A stretch of 64,000 nt of DNA from Sedimentitalea xiamensis (GTDB lineage Bacteria; Pseudomonadota; Alphaproteobacteria; Rhodobacterales; Rhodobacteraceae): assembly GCF_030164465.1 (NCBI RefSeq), contig NZ_JASNJE010000001.1:1-64000 (forward strand), in the 5' to 3' direction. The notes beneath the pieces were generated by a model, which was not told the origin of the DNA, ran no database searches, and saw nothing but the letters and a program-made list of their open reading frames with translations. Numbering within the stretch: the first letter of the stretch is position 1; every line of letters begins with the position of its first letter. The position numbers and the translations under genes are program-made. Positions 15,786 through 24,905 of the stretch are shown one piece after another.

Positions 15786-16747
15786 GGCGTCTTGTCGGAC
15801 TTTGGAGACGCGGGCGGAACGGATTCGGGCGCCGCCTGCTTCGTTTCCGGTTCGGGCGCGGGGGCGGCGGGGGCCGGCAGATCGCCGCGCACCGCCGGCG
15901 GCAGCCCCATCAGCAGGCGAACGATCTGGATCAGTTCGTCGCGCATCCTGGTGCGCGGCGTCACGCGGTCGAGCATGCCGTGATCCAGCAGGTATTCCGC
16001 GCGCTGGAACCCGTCCGGCAGGCGCTCTCCCAGCGTCTGCTCGATCACCCGCGGCCCGGCGAAACAGATCAGCGCATTGGGTTCGGCGATCTGCACGTCG
16101 CCGAGCATCGCGTAGCTGGCCGTCACCCCGCCGGTGGTCGGATGGGTCAGCACGACGATATAGGGCAGACCGGCTTCCTTCAGCATCTGCACCGCGACCG
16201 TGGTGCGCGGCATCTGCATCAGCGACAGGATTCCTTCCTGCATCCGCGCGCCCCCGGCGGCGGAAAACAGGATGAGCGGCCGTTTCAGTTTCACCGCCTC
16301 CTGCGCCGCGGCGATGATGGCGTTGCCGACATACATGCCCATCGACCCGCCCATGAAACTGAAATCCTGCGCCACGGCGATGATCGGCGTGCGCCCGAGT
16401 TCCCCGGAGGCGACCAGCATCGCCTCTTTTTCGCCGGTCGATTTCTGCGCCGCCTTCAGGCGCTCGGGATATTTCTTCTGGTCACGAAACAGCAGCGGGT
16501 CGGCGATCGGATCGGGCACGGGGATTTCCGCGAACACGCCGCCGTCGAACAGGTTCTGGAACCTGGCCCGCGGCGCAATCACCATGTGATGCCCGCAGCT
16601 TGTGCAGACGTTCAGGTTGTCGCTCAGTTCCCGATGGAACAGCATGGTGCCGCATTCATCGCATTTCTGCCACAGGTTCTCCGGCATTTCGCGCCGCGAA
16701 AAGATCGAATTGATCCTCGGGCGGACGTAGTTGGTGATCCAGTTCAT
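15782..16747 (-). CDS. accD: Acetyl-CoA carboxylase carboxyltransferase subunit beta
   Basis: A 321-residue subunit of the carboxyltransferase that makes malonyl-CoA for fatty acid synthesis. The N-terminal four-cysteine zinc ribbon is visible as CDEC and CTSC (about residues 28-50). The crotonase-like core has GGSMGMYVGNAI, FSAAGGARMQEG and PTTGGVTASYA. A low-complexity Pro/Ala/Glu tail of about 35 residues extends the C-terminus beyond E. coli AccD. ATG at 16747 starts with the conserved MNWITNYVRP. Translationally coupled to folC. Confidence 0.95.
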   Translation of the reverse strand: MNWITNYVRPRINSIFSRREMPENLWQKCDECGTMLFHRELSDNLNVCTSCGHHMVIAPRARFQNLFDGGVFAEIPVPDPIADPLLFRDQKKYPERLKAAQKSTGEKEAMLVASGELGRTPIIAVAQDFSFMGGSMGMYVGNAIIAAAQEAVKLKRPLILFSAAGGARMQEGILSLMQMPRTTVAVQMLKEAGLPYIVVLTHPTTGGVTASYAMLGDVQIAEPNALICFAGPRVIEQTLGERLPDGFQRAEYLLDHGMLDRVTPRTRMRDELIQIVRLLMGLPPAVRGDLPAPAAPAPEPETKQAAPESVPPASPKSDKTP

Positions 16748-16807
16748 CGCGTTGCCCCTGCTGGCGGATACTCGCGCCCAGATAAGCGCCCTGTCAGTGA
16801 AATGCAA

Positions 16808-17710
16808 TCAGCGCCGGATCGCAACCCGTGCCGCCAGCCAGCCGACGATCAGCAGGGCGAAATCCACCGCCAGCCAGCTGCGCAGGGCTCCGGTGTCCGA
16901 CATGGAATACGGCAGGGTGTAAAGCGCAAGCCCGCTCAGGCTGTCCGGCAGGGCAACGAACAGCAGCGCCGTGACATTGTTGAAGAGATGCAGCGCGATG
17001 GCCGGCCCCAGCGTGCCGGACCGGGCCGTCAGATCCGCCGCGAAAAGCCCGAAGGCACCGGACCACAGCGCGATCAGAACCGCGTTTTCCCCGGCTTCGG
17101 CAGGCAGGTAGTGGCCCAGCGCGAAAAGCGCCGACGGCAGCGCCATCCAGACCAGCGGGCTCTTGAAACGCGCGGCAAGGCTCTGCTGCACATAGCCCCG
17201 GAACAGGATCTCCTCCGCCGAGGTCTGGATGAGAACCGCCGCCAGCGACAGCGGCAGGAGCTGGACCCAGACCTGCGGCGGCAGGTTCGTCCGCAGTTCC
17301 GCCCCCATGTCGTAGGGCGGCAGCAGGGCGACGGTCAGGGCCAGGAGCAGCAGCCAGCGCGACACCTGCCAGAACTGCCGCAGGGCCAGCGGAAACGGCC
17401 CGATGACGCCCAGCGGCGGGCGACGCTGCACGATCCGCGCGGCGATCATCACGCCAAGGCTCACGAACCCGAAACTGCCCAGAAGCACCAGCAGCGACAC
17501 CGGCGTGTTGCCGTCCTGAAACGCCTGCGGGGATTGCATCAGCCCCGGCGCCAGACCGAACAGGACCGCCTGCGCGCCCCGGCTGAAGGCGATGGCGACC
17601 GCCGCCACCAGCAACAATCCGACGATCAGCCGCCAGACCTCCGGGTGCCGCCGCGCCGGCGCGACCAGCCGTTCATGCGGTGCGTAGGGCGATCTATCCA
17701 TCCAGTTCAT
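16808..17710 (-). CDS. CPBP family intramembrane glutamic endopeptidase
   Basis: A 300-residue membrane protein with about eight helices. The Abi/CPBP motifs are present: EEILFRGYVQQSL (the EExxxR motif), GHYL in the next helix and HLFNN in the following one, so the catalytic glutamates, arginine, histidine and asparagine are all there. Rce1-like members cleave prenylated or other membrane substrates; bacterial roles vary. The start is either ATG 17710 or 17701, both inside the end of the upstream ABC gene (17-nt or shorter overlap), so expression is probably coupled to it. Confidence 0.88.
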   Translation of the reverse strand: MNWMDRSPYAPHERLVAPARRHPEVWRLIVGLLLVAAVAIAFSRGAQAVLFGLAPGLMQSPQAFQDGNTPVSLLVLLGSFGFVSLGVMIAARIVQRRPPLGVIGPFPLALRQFWQVSRWLLLLALTVALLPPYDMGAELRTNLPPQVWVQLLPLSLAAVLIQTSAEEILFRGYVQQSLAARFKSPLVWMALPSALFALGHYLPAEAGENAVLIALWSGAFGLFAADLTARSGTLGPAIALHLFNNVTALLFVALPDSLSGLALYTLPYSMSDTGALRSWLAVDFALLIVGWLAARVAIRR

Positions 17711-20700
17711 CCATGACCTGATCCAGCGCCTCCGGGATGTCTCCGCCGCTGACCAGGTCGCGATAATCGATCTTGGCGTTGGACAGAACCTCGGACACTT
17801 TCACCAGGTTCCCGGCGACCGCTTCCAGAAGGCGCAGCGCCACCGAAGCATCGCTTTCGATCACATCGCGGAATTCATCGGCGCCGATACGCAGGAAGCG
17901 GGACTTGCCGACGGAAACGAGATCGAGCTGCCGGGTCTGGTGGGTGATGATCGACAGGTCGCCGATCAGCCTGCCCGGCTCCACGATCGAGATCGGCGGT
18001 TCGTCCCTGGGCCGGCCCGGCCAGCGCAGTTCGGCGGTGCCTTCCAGGCAAAGATAGGCGGCGTCGGGCGGCTGGCCATGGGCAAAGATCACCTGCCCCG
18101 GCCGGGATTCGAACCACTGTGCGCCGAAGGCCAGCAGACGCTGGTTGCGCGCATCCAGACCGGCGAACAGATCGGCAGAGGCGATGGCCTTCTGCTTGCG
18201 GCGCAGGTCTTTCGTTCCGGCACCGTCGGGATCGTCCGCCACCGACCGGGCGACGCCGTCGATCCGGCCGCCCTTGATCTCGACGAACATGTCATAGGAA
18301 TCCGGATGGCTGAACCGGTCTTCCATGAAGATCATGGTCGTATCGGGCAACAGGTTGCGCAGGCTCATCCGGGTCTTGTGACGGCTTTCGCTGTCATGGC
18401 TCGCCAGGATCTTGTCGAGGATCAGGATATCCGGCCGCTTGATCGACGCCCGGCTGAACGCGGCGCGTTCCTGAAAGACGGTCGGCAGATTGGCCCCGCC
18501 CAGCCCCGTGGGCAGGTCGTACATGATCGCCGTGACCTTCTGGCGCAAACCGTGCCCGGCGAATATCTCGGCCACCACGTTCTCGATCTCTTCGGCCCTG
18601 GCCCCGGCCATCATGGCGACGCGCCCGTAAAGGGCGTTTTCCAACACCGTCAGACGCGGCACATAGACATCCGGCGTCACCGCCACGAACATGTCGCCCA
18701 CGTGGCTGCGCAATTCCTCGGCCTTGGTCTTGCGCAGCGCCACGATCTCTTCCTTGAACCGGTCCGGGAAGCTCGGCCCGATCTGTTCCGCGGTCAGCAG
18801 GAACGGCACCGTCAGCAGCAGCGCCAGTTCCTCCTCGTTCAGGGCCTCGTCGCCGCGGTCACGGCGCTTGCGGGCGATATCGGACAGACGCAGGTACATC
18901 TCGTCCTCCATGCCCAGACGCCGGAACAGGGGGTGGTCGATCCCGTCGCGGCCAAAGGTCTGATCCAGGATGTCCATCACCGCCTGGCTGATCGTCAGGC
19001 CTTCCTTGGCCAGGCCCTGTTCATGCAGCATGCGGATGAACGCCCGGTTTCCGGCCAGCACCTCCTGGCTGATCCTGCGCGCGGGGGCCGCGAACAAAAG
19101 GTTGCCGCCCAGCGGGATCGACGGGTTGAACCGGTCCGGTTCAAAGCGGTGCACGCACTCGTCAAGTCCCTTTTCCTTCAGCTTCTCGTGCACCTCTTCG
19201 CGCAGGTCCACGATCTCGCCGGCCAGCCTGGGATGCTGAAGCGGGTCGAACCGCGACCGAAGGGTGCGGCGGAACATCGCCTCGTCGATCCCCATCGCGC
19301 CGACAAGCTGGAACCACCAGTCGCGAATGTCCTCGCCATCCTTCAGCCCGGCCAGTCCCGGATCGACCCAGTCGGCGTCCAGCACATCAAGGCTGTTGCC
19401 GGATTTCCGGGCCTCTCTCGCGGCCCGGTTCCGCTCCTTCGGGTCGCAGGATACCGGCTGAGGCTTGATCTTGAGCGGCATCAGAAGATTGTCGCCCAGC
19501 GTCCCGCCAAACAGGTAGGGGCGGGAATGGGCATAGCCGATCCGCGCCGCGATCACCGCCTGGTGCATCTCCGCCAGATCCTGCCCTGCCAGCGTCACAT
19601 GGCCCCGGACCGGCAGGACCTCGCGGATCAGCAGATGCGCAAAGGCGGCACGTTCGACGGTGCTGGAACATTGGATCGCCACGCGGGCCCCCGGCGGAAT
19701 CGTCAGGTCGATGTCTTCCAGAACGGTGTTGCCTTCGGCATCGCGCACCGTCACGTTCTTCAGTTCGATTTCACCCTTCAGATGCGGGATCTCCGCCGGC
19801 TCGCCTTCGAACAGCCCTTCGTCGATCATGCCCCGCGGCGCGAACCGTTCGGTCACGACCTCCCAGCGCAGGCTCATGTCCTGCACCTGGTTGTAATAGG
19901 TCAGAAGCTCTTTCCACGGGCTCGACAGGTCCTTGTAGGCCGCGATCGCCGCCACCAGCGCCCCGACCGTGATGTCGCCCCGGATCGCGAGATAGCCGCC
20001 CACCAGATAGAACGCGAAGGGCGTCATCTGCGTGATCGTGTTGTTCAGGAACTTCATGAAGAATTTCTTCTGATAGATCTGAAAGCGGATCTCGAACAGC
20101 CGCCCCAGCCGGTCGGTCAGCATCGCCAGCCGGTAACGCCAGCCGCCGTTCGCCCGCAGATCGCTGATGCCGGCGGCGCTTTCGCCGATCTCGCTGGACA
20201 GGTGGCGGATCTCCTGAATGCGGTCCTTGTTCAGCAGGTTGATCTGGCGTTGCAGCTTCGGGATCAGCCAGGCCTGCAACGGGATCAGGGCAATGGACGC
20301 CAGCCCGAACCAGAAGCTCTGCATGAACAGGAAGAACACGATGGTCATCATCTGGCCGAACTGGAACGCGGGCTGCGCCACCGCGTCGCCCATCAACCCG
20401 CCCATCGGCTCCGCTTCGGAGGTGATCATCGACACCAGTTCGCCCTGGCTGGTGTTCTGGAAATAAGGGCGCGGAAACCGCATCATCCGGCTGATCAGAA
20501 GATAGCGCAGCCGCCGGAGCAAGCGTTCGCTCAGCACGCCCTTCATCGTGTTGACCCGCATCTTCAACAGACCGGCGGCGAGCACCGTGCCGAGAAAGGC
20601 CAGGCACAGGACGAGCAGATACTGCACCTGCGATATCTCGTATCCCCACAGCCCGACCGTCGGCAACGTGGATCCGATCGCGTCGTTGATGATCATCTTC

Positions 20701-20813
20701 GGCAGTTCGAGCGACGCGTAGATGAACGGGAAGGTGATCAGCGTCATCAGCAACAGGACAAGTTGCTGGCGCTTCGAATACTTCCAGATAAAGGAAAACA
20801 GTGTGGGTTCCAT
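17694..20813 (-). CDS. Degenerate ABC exporter-like protein with C-terminal cyclic nucleotide-binding domain
   Basis: A 1039-residue protein. Residues about 1-330 form a six-helix type-1 ABC exporter domain. An NBD-like region starts near 345 (IELKNVTVRDAEGNTVLEDIDL), but the Walker A position reads GARVAIQCSSTVERAA with no GKS/T, the Q-loop reads IGYAHSRPYLFGG, and some 280 charged residues are inserted before a signature-like stretch (TGLGGANLPTVFQERAAFSR) and a Walker B-like ILILDKILASHD lacking the catalytic Glu. A cNMP-binding beta-roll follows (about 880-990). ATP hydrolysis looks unlikely. It heads a minus-strand run with the CPBP protease. GTG 20816 is an alternative start; ATG 20813 has GAGGA upstream. 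Confidence 0.8.
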   Translation of the reverse strand: MEPTLFSFIWKYSKRQQLVLLLMTLITFPFIYASLELPKMIINDAIGSTLPTVGLWGYEISQVQYLLVLCLAFLGTVLAAGLLKMRVNTMKGVLSERLLRRLRYLLISRMMRFPRPYFQNTSQGELVSMITSEAEPMGGLMGDAVAQPAFQFGQMMTIVFFLFMQSFWFGLASIALIPLQAWLIPKLQRQINLLNKDRIQEIRHLSSEIGESAAGISDLRANGGWRYRLAMLTDRLGRLFEIRFQIYQKKFFMKFLNNTITQMTPFAFYLVGGYLAIRGDITVGALVAAIAAYKDLSSPWKELLTYYNQVQDMSLRWEVVTERFAPRGMIDEGLFEGEPAEIPHLKGEIELKNVTVRDAEGNTVLEDIDLTIPPGARVAIQCSSTVERAAFAHLLIREVLPVRGHVTLAGQDLAEMHQAVIAARIGYAHSRPYLFGGTLGDNLLMPLKIKPQPVSCDPKERNRAAREARKSGNSLDVLDADWVDPGLAGLKDGEDIRDWWFQLVGAMGIDEAMFRRTLRSRFDPLQHPRLAGEIVDLREEVHEKLKEKGLDECVHRFEPDRFNPSIPLGGNLLFAAPARRISQEVLAGNRAFIRMLHEQGLAKEGLTISQAVMDILDQTFGRDGIDHPLFRRLGMEDEMYLRLSDIARKRRDRGDEALNEEELALLLTVPFLLTAEQIGPSFPDRFKEEIVALRKTKAEELRSHVGDMFVAVTPDVYVPRLTVLENALYGRVAMMAGARAEEIENVVAEIFAGHGLRQKVTAIMYDLPTGLGGANLPTVFQERAAFSRASIKRPDILILDKILASHDSESRHKTRMSLRNLLPDTTMIFMEDRFSHPDSYDMFVEIKGGRIDGVARSVADDPDGAGTKDLRRKQKAIASADLFAGLDARNQRLLAFGAQWFESRPGQVIFAHGQPPDAAYLCLEGTAELRWPGRPRDEPPISIVEPGRLIGDLSIITHQTRQLDLVSVGKSRFLRIGADEFRDVIESDASVALRLLEAVAGNLVKVSEVLSNAKIDYRDLVSGGDIPEALDQVMDELDG

Positions 20814-21002
20814 CACCCGGTCCTCGGCGCTGCGCTACATCTCTTCGTCACAGGAACGCCCGGTCCCGGCGGCTGACTGACTGACGGTATACACGCGCCC
20901 GGCCGATTTCAAGGATTGGTCCTGCGCGGTCCGCCTTCGCTCTTGTGCCTTTACGGGTGCGCAGCTATTCCCGAGGGCAGCCAATCTTACCGGAGACCCG
21001 CC

Positions 21003-22766
21003 ATGCTCAAGCGTCCGTTCGACAAGACGAAACTGCCCAGCCGCCACGTGACCGAAGGCCCCGAGCGCGCGCCGCACCGGTCCTATCTCTATGCGATGGG
21101 CATCAGCGACGAGGAAATCCACCAGCCGCTGGTCGGCGTCGCCACCTGCTGGAACGAGGCCGCGCCCTGCAACATCTCGCTGAACCGGCAGGCCCAGGCG
21201 GTCAAGCTGGGGGTCAAGGCGGCAGCGGGCACGCCGCGCGAATTCACCACCATCACCGTCACCGACGGCATCGCCATGGGCCACGAGGGCATGCGCAGCA
21301 GCCTCGCCAGCCGCGAGGCCATCGCCGACACCGTCGAACTCACCATGCGCGGGCATTGCTATGACGCGCTGGTCGGGCTGGCGGGCTGCGACAAATCCCT
21401 GCCCGGCATGATGATGGCGATGGTGCGGCTGAACACGCCCTCCGTGTTCATCTACGGCGGCTCGATCCTGCCGGGCAAGGCGCCGCAGGTCGCTGAAATC
21501 CCCGAAGATTTCCGCACCCGCGACCTCACCGTGCAGGACATGTTCGAAGCCGTGGGCCGGCACCAGAACGGCACCCTGTCCGACGCCGCGCTCGACATGC
21601 TGGAACGGGTCGCCTGCCCCAGCGCCGGCGCCTGCGGCGGCCAGTTCACCGCCAACACCATGGCCTGCGTCTCCGAGGCGATCGGCCTCGCTCTGATGAA
21701 CAGCTCGGGCATGCCCGCGCCCTATGAATCCCGCGATCAATATGCCGAAGCCTCGGGCCAGGCGGTGATGAACCTCCTGGAAAAGAACATCCGCGCCCGC
21801 GACGTGGTCACCCGCCAGAGCCTTGAAAACGCCGCCCGTGTGGTGGCCTGCACCGGCGGCTCCACCAACGCCGGGCTGCACCTGCCCGCCATCGCGCACG
21901 AGGCCGGGATCAATTTCTTCCTGGAAGACGTCTGCGACATCTTCCGCGACACCCCCTATTTCGTCGACCTGAAACCGGGCGGCCAGTTCGTCGCCAAGGA
22001 TCTCTACGACGCCGGCGGCATCCCCGTCGTGATGAAGGAACTGCGCAAGGCGGGCCTGATCCACGAAGACTGCATGACCGCGACGGGCCGCTCCATCGGC
22101 GAGGAACTCGACCGGATCGACCGCGAGGCCGACGGGCGCGTGATCTACCCGATCGACACGCCGATCACCAAGACTGGTGGCGTCGTCGGCCTCAAGGGCA
22201 ACCTCGCCCCCGAAGGCGCCATCGTCAAGGTCGCGGGCATCGCCCCGGAAAACCAGGTCTTCACCGGTCCGGCGCGCGTCTTCGAATGCGAGGAAGACGC
22301 CTTCGAAGCCGTGAAGGCCCGCGCCTACAAGGAAGGCGAGGTCATCGTCATCCGCAACGAAGGCCCCGCCGGCGGCCCCGGCATGCGCGAGATGCTGGCC
22401 ACCACCGCCGCGCTCTCGGGCCAAGGCATGGGCAAGAAACTGGCGCTGATCACCGATGGCCGGTTCTCCGGCGCGACCCGCGGCTTCTGCGTCGGCCATG
22501 TCGGCCCCGAAGCGGCGCAGGGCGGCCCCATCGCCCTGCTGAAGGATGGCGACATCATCACCATCGACGCGCCAAACGGCGAGATCAGCGTCAATCTGAC
22601 CGACGAGGAACTCGCCGCCCGCAAGGCCCACTGGAAAGGCCCGCGCGACACGATCTACGCTTCCGGCGCGCTGTGGAAATACGCCCAGCTGGTCGGCGCC
22701 ACCTACAAGGGCGCGGTGACCCATCCCGGCGGCGACGAGGAAAAGCACATCTACATGGACCTGTAG
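21003..22766 (+). CDS. ilvD: Dihydroxy-acid dehydratase
   Basis: A 587-residue Fe-S dehydratase of valine, isoleucine, pantothenate and CoA biosynthesis. The cluster cysteines are recognisable in VATCWNEAAPCN, GLAGCDKSLPG and CPSAGACGGQFTANTM; the C-terminal GRFSGATRGFCVGHV carries the conserved serine and arginine region. ATG 21003 follows an ACCGGAG site; the in-frame codon at 20916 would add a peptide with no family counterpart. It is transcribed divergently from the degenerate ABC gene across a 186-nt spacer with no clear promoter to my eye, and is followed by a strong hairpin. Confidence 0.95.
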   Translation: MLKRPFDKTKLPSRHVTEGPERAPHRSYLYAMGISDEEIHQPLVGVATCWNEAAPCNISLNRQAQAVKLGVKAAAGTPREFTTITVTDGIAMGHEGMRSSLASREAIADTVELTMRGHCYDALVGLAGCDKSLPGMMMAMVRLNTPSVFIYGGSILPGKAPQVAEIPEDFRTRDLTVQDMFEAVGRHQNGTLSDAALDMLERVACPSAGACGGQFTANTMACVSEAIGLALMNSSGMPAPYESRDQYAEASGQAVMNLLEKNIRARDVVTRQSLENAARVVACTGGSTNAGLHLPAIAHEAGINFFLEDVCDIFRDTPYFVDLKPGGQFVAKDLYDAGGIPVVMKELRKAGLIHEDCMTATGRSIGEELDRIDREADGRVIYPIDTPITKTGGVVGLKGNLAPEGAIVKVAGIAPENQVFTGPARVFECEEDAFEAVKARAYKEGEVIVIRNEGPAGGPGMREMLATTAALSGQGMGKKLALITDGRFSGATRGFCVGHVGPEAAQGGPIALLKDGDIITIDAPNGEISVNLTDEELAARKAHWKGPRDTIYASGALWKYAQLVGATYKGAVTHPGGDEEKHIYMDL

Positions 22767-22773
22767 AACCATC

Positions 22774-22800
22774 GCGGCCAGGGCGCGACGCCCTGGCCGC
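22774..22800 (+). terminator. Strong hairpin after ilvD
   Basis: A perfect 12-bp stem, GCGGCCAGGGCG with CGCCCTGGCCGC, and a CGA loop lie 7 nt after the ilvD stop. There is no T-run, so it may act as a Rho-dependent or mRNA-protecting hairpin. Confidence 0.55.
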
Positions 22801-22932
22801 CACCGGCACCGCGATGGCCGCACCACGGCAGGGAAATGCCCGCCGCCCGGACTTCCGGGTTTAACTGTCGATCAACCTTTCGCTACATACTGACCAGACG
22901 CCGACGCTTCGCGGACCGCGATGGGATGACTG

Positions 22933-23694
22933 ATGGGCAAAACCTGGGATCGACTGTTGCAGACACTGGCCTTGCGCCGGTGGAAACGCCTGGCCGGGAC
23001 CGCGGAACAGGCATCGCTTCCGGATCTGCGCGCACATCGGACAGAGGCCCGCGCCCTGCGCAACAGTCTTGACCGGCTGATCCACGCGGCGGACGGGCGG
23101 CTGGCATTGCCGGCCATCGGCTCTTCGCATTTTTTCCGCCCGCACGGCACCGACTGGTCCTGGCGTCCGGCCCCCTGGCGGGGTCCCTTGCCGATACCGG
23201 GGATTTCCCCGATCCCGGACAAGTTCAGCCTGAGCGATGACGTCAAGCTGTTCCACGACTCCGCTAACCCGGAACTGACCCTGCGCCAGGTGCGGAACCG
23301 GAGCGAACGGGACCTCGCCCCCTTCGGCCTGCGGCTCGACGCGTTTCACTTTGACGGATCGTTCCTCTCGCTGGTGGTCGATCTTCCGAAGGAAGCATGC
23401 GACGGGCTGAGCCTGTTCCATCTCGTCCGCGTGGACACGGTCATCGAACAGGAACGGCCCTCGGCGGTTCTCGCCCGCCTCAACATCGCGCACGGCCCGA
23501 ACGTCGAACAGCTGGTTCTCGGAATTCCCGAAAGGAAACGGGACGCCTCGCTCGAATTCGACCTCGCCTGTTCGCGGATCAACGACAGGCGCATCAATGG
23601 CATCTGGCTCGACCTGATCCTCGAAACACCGCGGATGAACCAGATCATCCTGCGCGATCTGACCTTCGCCCGGTATCCGCGCGCCGCTCTCTGA
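22933..23694 (+). CDS. DUF6478 family protein
   Basis: A 253-residue soluble protein of a Rhodobacteraceae-restricted family. The N-terminus (MGKTWDRLLQTLALRRWKRL) is basic and helical. The middle holds the GTDWSWRPAPWRGP and LSDDVKLFHDS stretches that I associate with DUF6478, and the C-terminus (ETPRMNQIILRDLTFARYPRA) is also typical. No signal peptide, membrane helix or catalytic motif stands out, and its function is unknown. The neighbour 12 nt downstream is probably co-transcribed. Confidence 0.75.
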   Translation: MGKTWDRLLQTLALRRWKRLAGTAEQASLPDLRAHRTEARALRNSLDRLIHAADGRLALPAIGSSHFFRPHGTDWSWRPAPWRGPLPIPGISPIPDKFSLSDDVKLFHDSANPELTLRQVRNRSERDLAPFGLRLDAFHFDGSFLSLVVDLPKEACDGLSLFHLVRVDTVIEQERPSAVLARLNIAHGPNVEQLVLGIPERKRDASLEFDLACSRINDRRINGIWLDLILETPRMNQIILRDLTFARYPRAAL

Positions 23695-23706
23695 CAGGAA
23701 ACAGCC

Positions 23707-24081
23707 ATGACCCTGACGAAAATTCGATTTCTCAACGGCGTCTGGCACGGCCGCCTCGCCAGTGGCCGGAGCGCAGGCACCCCGCCGGAGGTGCGGGTCC
23801 GTTACAGGGACGGGCCGCTTCCGGGCGTGACCGTTTCCCCCGCCGATGCCTCGGGACAATGGGACATCTTCATTCCGGTCCCATCCGACGCCATCGCGGA
23901 CGGGGTTCATACCTTCGTCGTTCAGGATGCGGAAACCGGCGGGAAGCTGGGGGACTTCACCCTGATCGCCGGTGACGCCGCGGCGGACGACCTGCGGGCC
24001 GAACTCGATCTGCTGCGGGCCGAACTCGATCTGCTGAAGCGCGCCTTTCGCCAGCATTGCCGGGATACCGGCGCCTCTTGA
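23707..24081 (+). CDS. Hypothetical protein with beta-rich domain and heptad coiled coil
   Basis: A 124-residue protein. Residues 1-90 look beta-rich with many Gly and Val and a NGVWHGRLASGRSAGTPPEV start; residues about 95-115 are a leucine heptad coiled coil with a perfect 7-residue repeat (LRAELDL twice, then LKRAF). The repeat is exact at the DNA level. The gene begins 12 nt after the DUF6478 stop with an AGGAAAC ribosome site, so the two are likely one operon. I do not recognise the family. Oligomerisation through the coiled coil is a reasonable inference. Confidence 0.7.
   Translation: MTLTKIRFLNGVWHGRLASGRSAGTPPEVRVRYRDGPLPGVTVSPADASGQWDIFIPVPSDAIADGVHTFVVQDAETGGKLGDFTLIAGDAAADDLRAELDLLRAELDLLKRAFRQHCRDTGAS
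23992..24033 (+). repeat. Perfect 21-bp tandem duplication (one heptad)
   Basis: The 21-nt unit starting CTGCGGGCCGAACTCGATCT is present twice with no mismatch, at 23992-24012 and 24013-24033, followed by a partial third start (CTG). It adds exactly seven codons to the coiled coil. Confidence 0.95.
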
Positions 24082-24251
24082 CGGGCGCGGCCCGCGCCCC
24101 TATCTGGCGCGCAGGGTCATGGGCACCCGCCGCTCGCAGGCACAGCCACGGTGAAGCTCATACAGACAGGATCAACCGACTTCAGTTCTGCGGTCCGTTG
24201 GCAACGCGAGCACCAGCACAATTCCGCATCAGAACATGAAAGAGGTTTTTG

Positions 24252-24686
24252 ATGTCCCATCCCACGCTCTCCCTCGCCGATCTCAAGATCCAGGCGAAAG
24301 CGCTGCGAACCGCGCTCGCCGGGTCCGGCCACGCGGTGTCGCACAGCCAGTCGCTCGAACTCCTGGCCCGCCAGCTGGGACACCGCGACTGGAACACCCT
24401 GCACGCCAGCATCGGCAACGCGCCGCCGGTTCCGTTCCATCTCGACCAGCGGGTCAGCGGCACCTATCTTGGCCAGCGGTTCCAGGGCGACATCATCGGC
24501 CTGCGCGAAATGGCGGGCGGGACTCACTACCGGATCACCCTCCGGTTCGAAACCCCGGTCGATGTGATCCGGTTCGAAGGCATGTCCAACTTCCGCACCC
24601 AGGTCTCGGCGGTCATCGACCGCAGAGGCCGGACAGTGGAAAAGACCTCGGACGGCCAGCCGCATCTGGTGCTCGACCCGGCCTGA
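24252..24686 (+). CDS. Glyoxalase-related (glyoxalase superfamily) protein
   Basis: A 144-residue protein. The N-terminal domain has LSLADLKIQAKALRTALA, then SHSQSLELLARQLGHRDWN with TLHA, the signature of the small glyoxalase-related domain seen in many alphaproteobacteria. The C-terminal part is beta-rich (about residues 65-140). ATG 24252 has AGAGG 7 nt upstream; the TTG one codon earlier is an alternative. Catalytic glyoxalase residues are not obvious, so enzymatic activity is uncertain. It faces the ctpA operon across a convergent gap. Confidence 0.7.
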   Translation: MSHPTLSLADLKIQAKALRTALAGSGHAVSHSQSLELLARQLGHRDWNTLHASIGNAPPVPFHLDQRVSGTYLGQRFQGDIIGLREMAGGTHYRITLRFETPVDVIRFEGMSNFRTQVSAVIDRRGRTVEKTSDGQPHLVLDPA

Positions 24687-24742
24687 CACCGGGACCCGCG
24701 GCGCGCGTTCATCCTTTGGTGACGAAAGGCCGCGCGCGCGCC

Positions 24743-24849
24743 GTTAACCCGGCCTCGGGGCCGGATATGAGGCCCCGCGTATGCACGCCGTATGCACGCG
24801 GTCTGCACGCCCTGCACAGCCCGGTTTCGCCAGGATCCCCAGGGTTAAC
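24743..24849 (+). repeat. Dispersed GTTAAC-bounded repeat, copy 2
   Basis: GTTAAC occurs at 24743-24748 and 24844-24849. Cores TGCAC start at 24782, 24793, 24804 and 24813 (spacing 11, 11, 9). The right arm, CCCGGTTTCGCC then ATCCCCAGG before GTTAAC, matches copy 1 at 5232-5340. Again it lies between convergent genes. No gene is seen in the rest of 24687-24969 apart from this repeat and the ctpA terminator. Confidence 0.75.
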
Positions 24850-24905
24850 GGGCGATTCGCGCCCCCGGCGGGAAAACACCGCGCGCCCCGTTGCGCGACC
24901 CGGCC

